From: Streptosporangium roseum DSM 43021
GTDB taxonomy: Bacteria; Actinomycetota; Actinomycetes; Streptosporangiales; Streptosporangiaceae
Assembly (NCBI RefSeq): GCF_000024865.1
Contig: NC_013595.1
Span: 6,696,001-6,760,000, forward strand
Reading direction: 5' to 3'
Length of the DNA stretch: 64,000 nt
Shown: positions 9,256 to 17,588 of the stretch, in pieces
How the letters are laid out: every line of letters starts with the position of its first letter
How positions within the stretch are numbered: position 1 is the stretch's first letter
Program-made: the position numbers and the translations under genes
Notes under the pieces: model-generated
The model's database searches: none
Seen by the model: the letters and a program-made list of their open reading frames with translations, nothing else
Told to the model about the DNA's origin: nothing

Positions 9256-9860
9256 TGCGTGGTTCCTCTCGAATATCCGGCCCGGCCCCGCCCCCGGAAG
9301 TAGGCGGCGGCGGTCGTCCCCGGCCCGGTCTTGGTCCTGGCCACGGCCTCGGCCAGCCGGTTCTGCGCCCCGCCCCGCCAGACGTGGCAGATCGCGAGCG
9401 CCAGCGCGTCGGCGGCGTCGGCGGGCTTGGGCATCGCGTCCAGCCGCAGCAGCCGGGTCACCATCGTCCCCACCTGCTGCTTGTCGGCCGTGCCGCTGCC
9501 GGTGATCGCGGCCTTGACCTCGGACGGCGTGTGCATCGCCACCGGCAGCCCCCGGCGGGAGGCGCACAGGATCGCCACGGCGGACGCCTGCGCGGTGCCC
9601 ATCACGGTCCTGAGGTTGTGCTGGGCGAAGACCCGCTCCACGGCGACCGCGTCGGGCCGGATCTCGTCGAGCCACTGCTCGATGCCCGCTTCGATCGCCA
9701 CCAGCCTGGCCCCGATCTCGTCGTCGGCCGGAGTCCGGACGACTCCGACCTTGACGAGGCTGAGCGGCGCTCCGGGCCGTCCCTCGACCGCCCCGAGCCC
9801 GCACCGGGTCAGCCCCGGATCGACCCCCATCACCCGCAGCTCGGGCAACCGCACCGACAC
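9252..9860 (-). CDS. ruvC: Crossover junction endodeoxyribonuclease RuvC
   Basis: 202 residues. RuvC is the dimeric, Mg-dependent Holliday junction resolvase. The first acidic active-site residue lies in VMGVDPGLTRCG (Asp14), the second in AVAVERVFAQHN (Glu), and the C-terminal acidic pair in KPADAADALALAICH. The C-terminus has an Arg/Gly-rich tail (FRGRGRAGYSRG), longer than in E. coli and common in actinomycetes. It is the first gene of ruvCAB and overlaps ruvA by 4 bases. Confidence 0.96.
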   Translation of the reverse strand: MSVRLPELRVMGVDPGLTRCGLGAVEGRPGAPLSLVKVGVVRTPADDEIGARLVAIEAGIEQWLDEIRPDAVAVERVFAQHNLRTVMGTAQASAVAILCASRRGLPVAMHTPSEVKAAITGSGTADKQQVGTMVTRLLRLDAMPKPADAADALALAICHVWRGGAQNRLAEAVARTKTGPGTTAAAYFRGRGRAGYSRGTTQ

Positions 9861-9939
9861 GCCTCCGCTCGCCGAACACCTGTTCGGTGCCCGACTCTAC
9901 CGCGTGGGAGCGCGCCACGCACGGCTACCTGACCGCCGC

Positions 9940-11097
9940 TCAGAAGTAGTCGAGCATGTGGGGTCTGGCCTGGAAGGCGGCGTCGAGGGCGTCGTCTCCG
10001 TCCGCCGGGCCGGTGAGGAGGCCCGAGCGGCGCAGGGTGGCCGCCGGGACTCCGGCGAACAGGGCGGAGAAGCCGCCAGCGGTGAAGGTGGGGGTGGACT
10101 CCGGCAGGGTGCCGGCGGGCTCGGCCGTACCGGATCCGCCGGAGACCGACAGGTGCCACGGACCGGAGTTCGCGGGGCGCTGGGGATCGTCGACCCGGAC
10201 GACGGCATCAAGGGTGACGCCCGCGGGGAAGCCGCGTCCGGCGACGGCCCGGGCGAGGTCGACGACGCGGAACATCCAGCGGGTCTGGCCGACCTCGTCT
10301 CTGGGACGGTCCCCGATCAGCCAGAACACCGGGTCGTCGGGGGCGACGACCGCCCGGACCGACTTGGCGATGGAGGCCGACGAGCCGACCATCGCCCACA
10401 GCGCCCGCGCCGTGGCCTCCGAGCCCGCGACGAGGTTGGAGACCTCGATGTCGCCGCCGTGCCAGCGGTAGATCACGAAGCCGTCGTCGGCCAGGTAGAG
10501 GAAGTCGTCCTTCTCCTCCAGGTGCAGGCGCCAGGTCCCCTCGTCCCAGCAGACGGGGCCGGAGGCGCGGGTGGCGGCGTGGACGCGGCCGAGGACGGCG
10601 ACCACCTCGGGGGCGTCGGCGGGGCCCATCCGGCGGATCTCGACCCGCCCGGTGGTCCTGATCGCGCGCAGGGCCTCGGCCGGCAGGGTGGCCCGGTGCA
10701 TGGCGCCGGCGTGCTCCCAGCCGAGCGACCGGTAGATGTGGGTGGTGGCCGGGTAGAGCGCCGAGACCGGATGGCCCAGCTCCGCGCAGCGGTCGACGGT
10801 GGCCCGCATCAGCGTCCGGCCGACGCCGCGTCCACGCTCCTCGGGGGCGACGGTCACCGACGCCACGCCGCCCATGGAGATCGGCCTGCCGTGCCACCAC
10901 TGGGTGAAGTCGTTGACCCGGCTGGTCGCGACCAGCCGGGAGCCGTCGACGATCCCGAGATATCTTCCCTTTTCGAGCGCCGGGGTGACCAGCTTGCGCC
11001 AGGTCTCCAGAGCCCCTCCCGAGATGGGCCCGAAGGCGCGCTTGCGGTTGTCCAGCACCGCGTCGAGGTCGTCGATGGTCAGATCACGTAGCTCCAC
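9940..11097 (-). CDS. Eis-like GNAT N-acetyltransferase
   Basis: 385 residues from a GTG at 11097, which has a GGGGG run just upstream; an extended frame to 11193 lacks GNAT homology. An N-terminal GNAT domain contains the acetyl-CoA loop VTVAPEERGRGVGRTLM; a second GNAT-like fold and a C-terminal SCP2-like region follow. The protein ends in Phe (HMLDYF); in Eis enzymes the terminal Phe carboxylate acts as general base, and a Tyr in the segment ALYPATTHIYRSLGW matches the catalytic Tyr region. Eis proteins acetylate amines of aminoglycosides and other substrates, but the substrate here is unknown. It lies between ruvC and an antiporter gene, on the same strand. Confidence 0.8.
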   Translation of the reverse strand: MELRDLTIDDLDAVLDNRKRAFGPISGGALETWRKLVTPALEKGRYLGIVDGSRLVATSRVNDFTQWWHGRPISMGGVASVTVAPEERGRGVGRTLMRATVDRCAELGHPVSALYPATTHIYRSLGWEHAGAMHRATLPAEALRAIRTTGRVEIRRMGPADAPEVVAVLGRVHAATRASGPVCWDEGTWRLHLEEKDDFLYLADDGFVIYRWHGGDIEVSNLVAGSEATARALWAMVGSSASIAKSVRAVVAPDDPVFWLIGDRPRDEVGQTRWMFRVVDLARAVAGRGFPAGVTLDAVVRVDDPQRPANSGPWHLSVSGGSGTAEPAGTLPESTPTFTAGGFSALFAGVPAATLRRSGLLTGPADGDDALDAAFQARPHMLDYF

Positions 11098-11143
11098 AAG
11101 CCCCCAACCTAGGCAGGGCGGGTCCGGAAAGGCGAATCGGCCC

Positions 11144-12418
11144 CTACAGGTGGCGGGCGGCGGGCTCGGTCTCCGCGTCCCCCGCCCTGTCACGCAGGCG
11201 GTCCAGCCGCGTCATGATCGGCGTCGCGGTGACCCCGTGCAGGACCAGGGAGGCCAGCACGGTGAAGGCGACCACCGCCCAGAGCTCCTCGGCGGGCACG
11301 CCGAAGTCGGCGTGCCCGAGGGCGTAGGCGAGGTAGAACAGCGAGCCGATGCCGCGGATGCCGAAGACCGCCGTCACGCCGCGCTCGCGCGGCCCCGCCC
11401 GCCCGCCGAGCTGGGCGACCCAGCCGGTCAGCGGCCGGATCACCAGCAGCAGGAGCAGGCTGACGGCCGCGCCCCGCCAGGTGAGCGCGGCCAGGCCGCC
11501 GACCGCCACGAACCCGCCGAGCAGCAGGATCAGCCAGGCGGTGAACAGCCGCTCGATCTGCTCGATGAAGCCGTGCAGCACACCGTTGTAGCCGTGGCTG
11601 CGCTCGGCGGCCCTGATGGTGCACGCGGTCACGAACACCGCGATGAAGCCGTATCCGTGCACCAGCTCGGTGAGGCCGTACGCCAGGAACGTCGCGGCCA
11701 GCGCGACGAAGCCGTCCCTGTGCTCGGCGAGCCGCAGGTCGGACACCTGGGCGCGGAAGAACAGCCGGCCCAGCAGCTTTCCGGCCAGCAGGCCGCAGAG
11801 CAGTCCCGCCCCGCACCTGTAGAGCAGGTCCACCAGGACCCACTCCCCGGCCCAGCCGAAGCCGCCGGCGGCCGCCATCGCGATGGCGGCGAACACCAGG
11901 GGGAAGGCCAGGCCGTCGTTGAGCCCCGCCTCGGAGGTGAGGGTGAACCTGACCTCGTCGTCCGCCTTCTCGGAGTCGACGGGCTCGCCGACCTGCACGT
12001 CGGAGGCGAGCACCGGGTCGGTCGGGGCGAGCACTGCGCCCAGCAGCAGTGCCGCGGCCGGGGGCCAGCCCAGCAGGAGGCAGGCGGCGCCGGCCACTCC
12101 TACGACGGTCAGCGGGAGCGTCCATCCCAGCAGACGCCAGGTGGAGGCCCAGCCGCGCAGCCCGAAGGGCCGGTTGATCGCGAGCCCGGCGCCCATGAGC
12201 GAGATCAGCACGCAGATCTCGGTGGCGTGCTCGACGAGGGCCCGGTGGGCCACGGGGTCGGGCCTGGGCAGGTCCAGTGGCAGGAGGTAGAGCAGGATCC
12301 CGCCGAGCAGGCAGGCCAGCGGCAGCGAGAAGGGCCGCCGGTTGAGCAGCCGGGGCAGGACGGCCGCGAGCAGGGCTCCGGCGCCTGCCAGCGCGAAGAT
12401 CAGATCAGGATTCCCCAT
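11144..12418 (-). CDS. CPA1-type Na+(K+)/H+ antiporter
   Basis: 424 residues with 11-12 predicted membrane helices. The ion-binding signature APTDPVLASDV (about 130-140) and the second motif EAGLNDGLAFP are diagnostic of the CPA1/NhaP family, which exchanges Na+ or K+ for H+ across the plasma membrane. There is no RCK or other cytosolic regulatory domain; the tail after the last helix is short. It lies 46 bases upstream of the Eis-like gene on the same strand and may be cotranscribed with it. Upstream is the terminator of yebC. Confidence 0.9.
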   Translation of the reverse strand: MGNPDLIFALAGAGALLAAVLPRLLNRRPFSLPLACLLGGILLYLLPLDLPRPDPVAHRALVEHATEICVLISLMGAGLAINRPFGLRGWASTWRLLGWTLPLTVVGVAGAACLLLGWPPAAALLLGAVLAPTDPVLASDVQVGEPVDSEKADDEVRFTLTSEAGLNDGLAFPLVFAAIAMAAAGGFGWAGEWVLVDLLYRCGAGLLCGLLAGKLLGRLFFRAQVSDLRLAEHRDGFVALAATFLAYGLTELVHGYGFIAVFVTACTIRAAERSHGYNGVLHGFIEQIERLFTAWLILLLGGFVAVGGLAALTWRGAAVSLLLLLVIRPLTGWVAQLGGRAGPRERGVTAVFGIRGIGSLFYLAYALGHADFGVPAEELWAVVAFTVLASLVLHGVTATPIMTRLDRLRDRAGDAETEPAARHL

Positions 12419-12488
12419 CGTCCGCCTGAGCTGCCCCCGCCCCAGGGGGCAAACCTCGCAGACAACTCGAAATGCGCATCAGACGGCA

Positions 12489-12520
12489 GAGCGCCCGCCT
12501 CGCCGGGGAGGCGGGCGCTC
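12489..12520 (-). terminator. Intrinsic terminator after yebC
   Basis: Perfect 13-bp inverted repeat (12489-12501 with 12508-12520, arms GAGCGCCCGCCTC) with a 6-base loop, 9 bases after the yebC stop. No strong T run follows. Confidence 0.75.
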
Positions 12521-12529
12521 CGGGTGCCG

Positions 12530-13282
12530 TCAGGCGTCGAGCTTCTCCAGAACCTCGTCGGACACGTCGAAGTTGGCCCAGACGTTCTGGACGTCGTCGC
12601 TGTCCTCAAGGGCGTCGATCAGCCGGAAGACCTTGCGGGCGCCGTCCTCGTCGAGCGGGACGTTCATCGTCGGCAGGAAGCTGGACTCGGCCGAGTCGTA
12701 GTCGATCCCGGCCTCCTGCAGGGCCTTGCGGACCGGGACGAGGTCGGTGGCCTCGGAGACGACCTCGAACTGGTCGCCCAGGTCGTTGACCTCCTCGGCG
12801 CCCGCGTCGAGGACCGCGGTCAGCACGTCGTCCTCGGACAGCTCACCCTTGGGGACGAGCACGACGCCCTTGCGGTTGAACATGTAGGAGACCGAGCCGG
12901 GGTCGGCCAGGGAGCCGCCGTTGCGGGTCAGGGCGACGCGGACCTCGGAGGCCGCACGGTTGCGGTTGTCGGTGAGGCACTCGATCAGCACCGCCACGCC
13001 GCCCGGGGCGTAGCCCTCGTACATGATGGTCTGCCAGTCGGCGCCGCCGGCCTCCAGGCCACCGCCGCGCTTGCGGGCGCGCTCGATGTTGTCGATCGGG
13101 ACCGAGCTCTTGCGCGCCTTGGTGATGGCGTCGTACAGCGTCGGGTTGCCGTCCGGGTCCGGGCCGCCGGTCCGGGCCGCGACCTCGATGTTCTTGATGA
13201 GCTTGGCGAACAGCTTGCCGCGCTTGGAGTCGAGCGCGGCCTTCTTGTGCTTCGTCGTCGCCCATTTGGAGTGGCCGGACAT
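12530..13282 (-). CDS. yebC: YebC/PmpR-family protein
   Basis: 250 residues with the family N-terminus MSGHSKWATTKHKK, the KARKSSVPIDNIERARKRG segment and the acidic middle domains of the TACO1/YebC fold. YebC proteins were long annotated as transcriptional regulators; more recent work supports a ribosome-associated role in relieving polyproline stalling. Both roles come from family knowledge. The gene sits 3 bases after pdxT and shares its transcript, an arrangement also found in mycobacteria between the PLP genes and ruvC. Confidence 0.94.
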   Translation of the reverse strand: MSGHSKWATTKHKKAALDSKRGKLFAKLIKNIEVAARTGGPDPDGNPTLYDAITKARKSSVPIDNIERARKRGGGLEAGGADWQTIMYEGYAPGGVAVLIECLTDNRNRAASEVRVALTRNGGSLADPGSVSYMFNRKGVVLVPKGELSEDDVLTAVLDAGAEEVNDLGDQFEVVSEATDLVPVRKALQEAGIDYDSAESSFLPTMNVPLDEDGARKVFRLIDALEDSDDVQNVWANFDVSDEVLEKLDA

Positions 13283-13285
13283 CGC

Positions 13286-13876
13286 CTAGAGCTCCCTCAC
13301 CATCTCAACAAAGTATGAATGCACACCGACATCCCCGGTAAGTTCCGGATGGAAGGACGTGGCGAGCAGCGGTCCTTGGCGGACCGCGACGATCCTATCC
13401 CCAGCTTCGGCCCGAGCCAGCACTTCGACGTCGGAACCGACGGATTCCACCCACGGGGCGCGGATGAAAACCGCGCGCAGCGGGCCGCGGCCGGCGAAGT
13501 CGACGTCGGCCTCGAAGGAGTCGACCTGGCGGCCGAAGGCGTTGCGGCGGACCACCATGTCGATGCCGCCGATCGTCTGCTGGCCCTCGATGCCGCCCTC
13601 GATCCGGTCGGCCAGCATGATCATGCCGGCGCAGGAGCCGTAGGCGGGCATGCCGTTCTTGATCCTGAGCCTGAGCGGTTCGAGCAGGTCGAAGGTCTCG
13701 GCGAGCTTCCACATCGTGGTGGACTCCCCGCCGGGGATGACCAGGGCGTCGACCGCCTCCAGCTCACCGGGCCGCCGTACGGCTACCGCCTTGGCGCCCG
13801 CCGTCTCCAGGGAGCGGGCGTGCTCGCGCACATCTCCCTGCAGAGCGAACACACCGATCGTCGGGGCGATGGTCAC
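13286..13876 (-). CDS. pdxT: PLP synthase glutaminase subunit PdxT
   Basis: 196 residues. PdxT hydrolyses glutamine and channels ammonia to PdxS for pyridoxal 5'-phosphate synthesis. The class I amidotransferase elements are present: IPGGEST, the nucleophile in YGSCAGMI (Cys), and the His/Glu pair in SFHPEL. I chose GTG at 13876 because AAAGGA lies 6 bases upstream, although an ATG five codons earlier (13891) is in frame. Its partner pdxS is about 3.7 kb upstream, separated by MFS/marR and phoD genes. yebC follows after 3 bases. Confidence 0.93.
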   Translation of the reverse strand: MTIAPTIGVFALQGDVREHARSLETAGAKAVAVRRPGELEAVDALVIPGGESTTMWKLAETFDLLEPLRLRIKNGMPAYGSCAGMIMLADRIEGGIEGQQTIGGIDMVVRRNAFGRQVDSFEADVDFAGRGPLRAVFIRAPWVESVGSDVEVLARAEAGDRIVAVRQGPLLATSFHPELTGDVGVHSYFVEMVREL

Positions 13877-13946
13877 CAGTGGTCCTTTCAAGGTGCTCGG
13901 AATGCCCTCTCAGCGTATGGCCACTGCGCAGGTCTCCCCAAACCGG

Positions 13947-15155
13947 TCAGGCCGCCACGGGGGCGTCCCGGAAGGCGTGGTCGGCGTCGACGCGCTCCAG
14001 GCTCCGCATGTGGTGGCGCCTGCCGTACAGGACGGCCATGCCCGCCAGGCAGCAGAGCGCGCCGAGGACGTACGGCAGGGCGGGGGCGACGTCCTCCCCC
14101 AGCTTGGTGGCGATGAACGGCGCGAGGGCCCCGCCCATCCAGCGCACGAAGTTGTATCCGGCGGAGGCGACCGGCCGCGGCGCGTCGGAGACCTCCATGG
14201 CCGCCTCGGTGAACACGGTGTTGTTCAGGCCGATCGGGATGCCCGACAGGATGACGAAGACGACGATGCCGGCGTGGCCCGACAGCGCGATGCCGACCTG
14301 CAGGGCGGCCAGCACCCCCAGGGACAGGTGGAGCACCTTGACCGAGCCGAGCCGCCGCTGCAGGGCGGGAGCGCCGAAGACCGAGGCGAGCGCGACGCAG
14401 GCGCCCCATCCGAAGAAGACCGCGCCGATGCCGTAGGGCGACATGCCCAGGATGAAGGGGGTGAAGGCCAGGATCGTGAAGAAGGCGAAGTTGTAGAAGA
14501 ACGCGGTGAAGGCGGTGGTCGACAGGCCGCCGTGGGCCAGGGCGCGGAGCGGGTCGCCCAGGCGGATCTTCACGGCCGGCGTGGGGGTGGTCCTCAGCAG
14601 GGTGGCGATGAGGACGAAGCCGACGGCCATGAGGGAGGCTGTGCCGAAGAAGGGCGCGCGCCAGTTCCAGTCGCCGAGGGCGGCGCCGACCAGCGGGCCC
14701 ATGGAGATGCCCAGGCCGAGGGCCGCCTCGTAGAGGATGATGGCGGATTCGGCGCCGCCGCTGGCCGCGCCGACGATGACCGCCAGGGCGGTGGCCACGA
14801 ACAGGGCGTTGCCCAGGCCCCAGCCGGCCCGGAAGCCGATCAGCTCGCCGACGCTGCCGGAGGTTCCGGCCAGGGCGGCGAAGACCACGACCAGGGCCAG
14901 GCCGAGCAGCAGGGTGCGCTTGCCGCCGATCCGGCTGGAGACCCACCCGGTGACGAGCATGGCCACGGCGGTGACCAGGAAGTAGCTGGTGAACAGCAGG
15001 GAGACCTGGCTCGGGCCGGCGTGCAGCCCCTGGGCGATGGAGGGCAGGATCGGGTCGACCAGGCCGATGCCCATGAAGGCGACGACCGCGGCGAACGCGG
15101 TGGCCCAGACGGACATCGGCTGGCGCAGGATGCTGCCGCCGCTCTGTGCTGACAT
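13947..15155 (-). CDS. MFS efflux transporter, MarR-linked
   Basis: 402 residues with about 12 membrane helices and the MFS drug:H+ antiporter features: DPILPSI near the first helix, WVSSRIGGKRTLL (motif A) and the motif C-like LGLGISMGPLVGAALG. It resembles the ACDE/Bcr-type efflux carriers; the substrate cannot be read from sequence. It lies 117 bases downstream of a marR gene on the same strand, so it is probably an efflux pump repressed by that regulator through the palindrome at 15689-15721. Confidence 0.85.
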   Translation of the reverse strand: MSAQSGGSILRQPMSVWATAFAAVVAFMGIGLVDPILPSIAQGLHAGPSQVSLLFTSYFLVTAVAMLVTGWVSSRIGGKRTLLLGLALVVVFAALAGTSGSVGELIGFRAGWGLGNALFVATALAVIVGAASGGAESAIILYEAALGLGISMGPLVGAALGDWNWRAPFFGTASLMAVGFVLIATLLRTTPTPAVKIRLGDPLRALAHGGLSTTAFTAFFYNFAFFTILAFTPFILGMSPYGIGAVFFGWGACVALASVFGAPALQRRLGSVKVLHLSLGVLAALQVGIALSGHAGIVVFVILSGIPIGLNNTVFTEAAMEVSDAPRPVASAGYNFVRWMGGALAPFIATKLGEDVAPALPYVLGALCCLAGMAVLYGRRHHMRSLERVDADHAFRDAPVAA

Positions 15156-15272
15156 GGGGGTGAACTCCTTCTCGGACGGGGCGGGCGCGGGGGCCGGGCG
15201 GTCCGATCGTGCGGTCTTCTCCGGTGGGTCGCGGGGCGCGGCCGGCGGCGGGAGCGGCGGCGGCGCCCCGGG

Positions 15273-15689
15273 TCAGACGTCGCCGAGCTTGGCGAGGGCC
15301 GGGAGCGCGGCGCCGATGGCGGCGCGCTCCTCGGCCGTCAGCGCCTCCAGCTGCTCGGCCAGGTAGGCGACGCGGGCACGGCGGACGGCCACCAGGCGGG
15401 CGCGTCCCTCCTCGGTGAGCTCGACCGTGCGGACCCGGGCGTCGGACGGGTCGGTGCCGCGCGCCACCAGGCCGGGCTCCTCCAGCCGGTTGATCTGCAC
15501 GGTCATGGTGGGCAGCTGGACGCCGTGCTCCTCGGCCAGCCCGGTCATCCGGCGGGGGCCGCTCTCCAGCGAGCCCAGCACGGCGTACTGCTGGCTGGTG
15601 ATGGGTTGCCCGGCCGCCACGCGGCGGAGCAGCAGCACCAGGTGCCGCAGCTCCCTCGAAAGCCTCTGCGCCAGATCGTCCGTCGTCAT
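15273..15689 (-). CDS. MarR-family transcriptional regulator
   Basis: 138 residues with the MarR winged-helix layout: helix-turn-helix ITSQQYAVLGSLESGPRRMTGLAEEHGVQLPTMTVQINRLEE split across about 30-80, followed by the wing (GLVARGTDPSDARVRTVELTEEG, containing the conserved D-x-R). MarR proteins are dimeric repressors released by phenolic or xenobiotic ligands. The ATG at 15689 touches a near-perfect 33-bp palindrome, so autoregulation and control of the downstream MFS gene are likely. Confidence 0.9.
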   Translation of the reverse strand: MTTDDLAQRLSRELRHLVLLLRRVAAGQPITSQQYAVLGSLESGPRRMTGLAEEHGVQLPTMTVQINRLEEPGLVARGTDPSDARVRTVELTEEGRARLVAVRRARVAYLAEQLEALTAEERAAIGAALPALAKLGDV

Positions 15690-15721
15690 AGTTAGCCAGT
15701 CTAACTTAGTCTGGCTAACTA
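15689..15721. promoter_or_regulatory. Probable MarR operator, 33-bp palindrome
   Basis: Arms TAGTTAGCCAG and CTGGCTAACTA (15689-15699 and 15711-15721) flank a core TCTAACTTAGT that is itself palindromic except for one mismatched pair (15700/15710); the centre is 15705. It begins at the marR start codon, where a bound dimer would block the promoter or start. Confidence 0.8.
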
Positions 15722-15733
15722 TTGCCCCGGACA

Positions 15734-15763
15734 GAGGGCGGCGCCCCGCGGGACGCCGCCCTC
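15734..15763 (-). terminator. Terminator after phoD
   Basis: Perfect 10-bp stem GAGGGCGGCG/CGCCGCCCTC beginning 7 bases after the phoD stop on the minus strand. It insulates phoD from the marR promoter region. Confidence 0.65.
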
Positions 15764-15769
15764 GGACGG

Positions 15770-17461
15770 TCAGGGACGCCTGGTCTCCCAGTCCACGGTC
15801 TCCTGGATCTGCTCGGCCGCCGGCACCTCGGGCGCCCTGCCGGCCGACGGGTCGAGCGGGCGCAGGTAGGTCTGCTGGACGCCGGGGACCCCGTCCTCGA
15901 TCACGAAGGTCGCCTTGGTGTGCGCCGCCGCGCCCGCCTGGGTGACCTGCGGCAGCACCTTGAAGTCCGCGGTGAGCAGCTCGCGCTCGATCCGGGTGAC
16001 CACGTAGCCGCGCTGGTTGTTGTAGAACCGCAGGTGCGGGTTGATCGTCAGGTAGGGGTGGGTCTTCGGATCGGAGTCGCGGCCGTCGCCGCCCGTGGTG
16101 ATGGAGGAGGCGACCAGCTCCGAGCCGACCGTGCGCGTGGTGGGGTCGTCGTAGTCGAGCTTGAGGTCACTGGCCCAGTGGGCGTGCACGTCGCCGGTGA
16201 GCACGACGGGATTGCGCACCCCGGCGTCCAGCCAGCCCTGGGTGATCCGCTGCCGCGAGGCGACGTAGCCGTCCCAGGCGTCCTGGCTGGTGATCTTGGC
16301 CGGTCCGGCGTTGTTGTCACGCTGGGCGAAGAAGACCTGCTGGCCGAGGATGTCCCACTGCGCCCGCGAGTGGTGGAAGCCGTCCAGCAGCCAGCGCTCC
16401 TGCGCGTCGCCGGTGATCGAGCGCGCGGGGTCCACCGCGGCCGGGCAGTCGCGGTAGCCGTCGCCGCAGCCCTGGTCGCTGCGGTACTGCCGGGTGTCGA
16501 GCATGTGGAAGGTGGCCAGCCTGCCCCACCGGACCCGCCGGTAGAGCTGCATGTCGACGCCCCGCGGGATGGACCCGCGGCGCAGGGGCATGTTCTCGTA
16601 GTACGCCCGGAAGGCCGCCTCGCGCCGGGCGAGGAAGTCCGGCTGGGGCACCTCCGGCTTCTCCGGCACCTCGTCGGCCCAGTTGTTGTCCAGCTCGTGG
16701 TCGTCCCAGACGACCAGCCAGGGCGCGGCGGCGTGCGCCGCCTGCAGGTCCGGGTCGGTCTTGTACTGGGCGTGCCGCTGGCGGTAGTTCGCCAGGCTCT
16801 CGGTCTCGGGCCCCTCGTGGTGGCGGATGTTGCCGCCGGGGATGGTGTAGGTGTCGCGCCGGTACTCGTACTGGTAGTCGCCCAGGTGCAGGACCAGGTC
16901 GGGGTGCTCCTCGGCCAGGCGCCGGTAGGCGGTGAAGTAGCCGTGCTCGTACTGGGCGCAGGAGACGAACGCCATCGCCAGGCCGGAGCCGTAGGAGAGC
17001 GCGTGGGGGGCGGTCCTGGCCCGGCCCGTCGGCGAGAGGTAGGGGCCCACCTTGAAGCGGTACCAGTACTCCCGGTCGGAGGGGAGCCCGTCCAGCTCGA
17101 CGTGGACGCTGTGCCCCCACTCCGGGGTCGCCAGGGCCACGCCCCGCCGCAGGACGCGGCGGCCGGCCGCGTCGCCGTAGACCTGCCACTGGACCGGGAA
17201 GGGCCGGTCGGGCATGCCGCCCAGGCCGTCCTCGGCCAGGGGCTGGGGCGCCAGCCGGGTCCAGATCACGAAGCCGTCGGAGTCGGGGTCCCCGGAGGCG
17301 ACGCCGAGGGTGAAGGGGTCGGCGCGCAGGCCGCGGGAGGCCAGGGACGCGGCGCTCTCGGAGGCGGGCTCGGGGTCGGCGTTCGCGGCGGCGGGGACGC
17401 TCGCCACCGCTCCCGCCGCGATGCCGGTGACAAGGAAGGAACGTCGGGTGAGCCGGGACAT
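15770..17461 (-). CDS. phoD: PhoD-type alkaline phosphatase/phosphodiesterase, Tat-exported
   Basis: 563 residues. The N-terminus is a twin-arginine signal (RLTRRSFLVTG) followed by a hydrophobic stretch and an Ala-rich cleavage region. A PhoD N-terminal domain (DPFTLGVASGDPDSDGFVIW) precedes the metallophosphatase domain, with metal ligands in FVSCAQYEHG, LHLGDYQYEY, VVWDDHELDNNW and VVLTGDVHAHWASD. PhoD enzymes need Ca/Fe and release phosphate from monoesters and diesters outside the cell. GGGAGG lies 5 bases before the ATG. No clear Pho box is visible upstream. Confidence 0.93.
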   Translation of the reverse strand: MSRLTRRSFLVTGIAAGAVASVPAAANADPEPASESAASLASRGLRADPFTLGVASGDPDSDGFVIWTRLAPQPLAEDGLGGMPDRPFPVQWQVYGDAAGRRVLRRGVALATPEWGHSVHVELDGLPSDREYWYRFKVGPYLSPTGRARTAPHALSYGSGLAMAFVSCAQYEHGYFTAYRRLAEEHPDLVLHLGDYQYEYRRDTYTIPGGNIRHHEGPETESLANYRQRHAQYKTDPDLQAAHAAAPWLVVWDDHELDNNWADEVPEKPEVPQPDFLARREAAFRAYYENMPLRRGSIPRGVDMQLYRRVRWGRLATFHMLDTRQYRSDQGCGDGYRDCPAAVDPARSITGDAQERWLLDGFHHSRAQWDILGQQVFFAQRDNNAGPAKITSQDAWDGYVASRQRITQGWLDAGVRNPVVLTGDVHAHWASDLKLDYDDPTTRTVGSELVASSITTGGDGRDSDPKTHPYLTINPHLRFYNNQRGYVVTRIERELLTADFKVLPQVTQAGAAAHTKATFVIEDGVPGVQQTYLRPLDPSAGRAPEVPAAEQIQETVDWETRRP

Positions 17462-17543
17462 GGGGGCCTCCCAGGATGATCGGGCACGGACGCCCGTCAG
17501 CCTCGCGGAGGATCATGACGGCGGAGTGAACTCCCCCGGACAT

Positions 17544-17580
17544 GAAAAAGGCGACATCCTTCACGGATGTCGCCTTTTTC
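17544..17580. terminator. Bidirectional intrinsic terminator between pdxS and phoD
   Basis: Perfect 16-bp stem (17544-17559 with 17565-17580) with a 5-base loop. The arms end in A5 on the left and T5 on the right, so it works as a textbook terminator on either strand. It lies 9 bases past the pdxS stop. Confidence 0.92.
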
Positions 17581-17588
17581 GAAACTTC

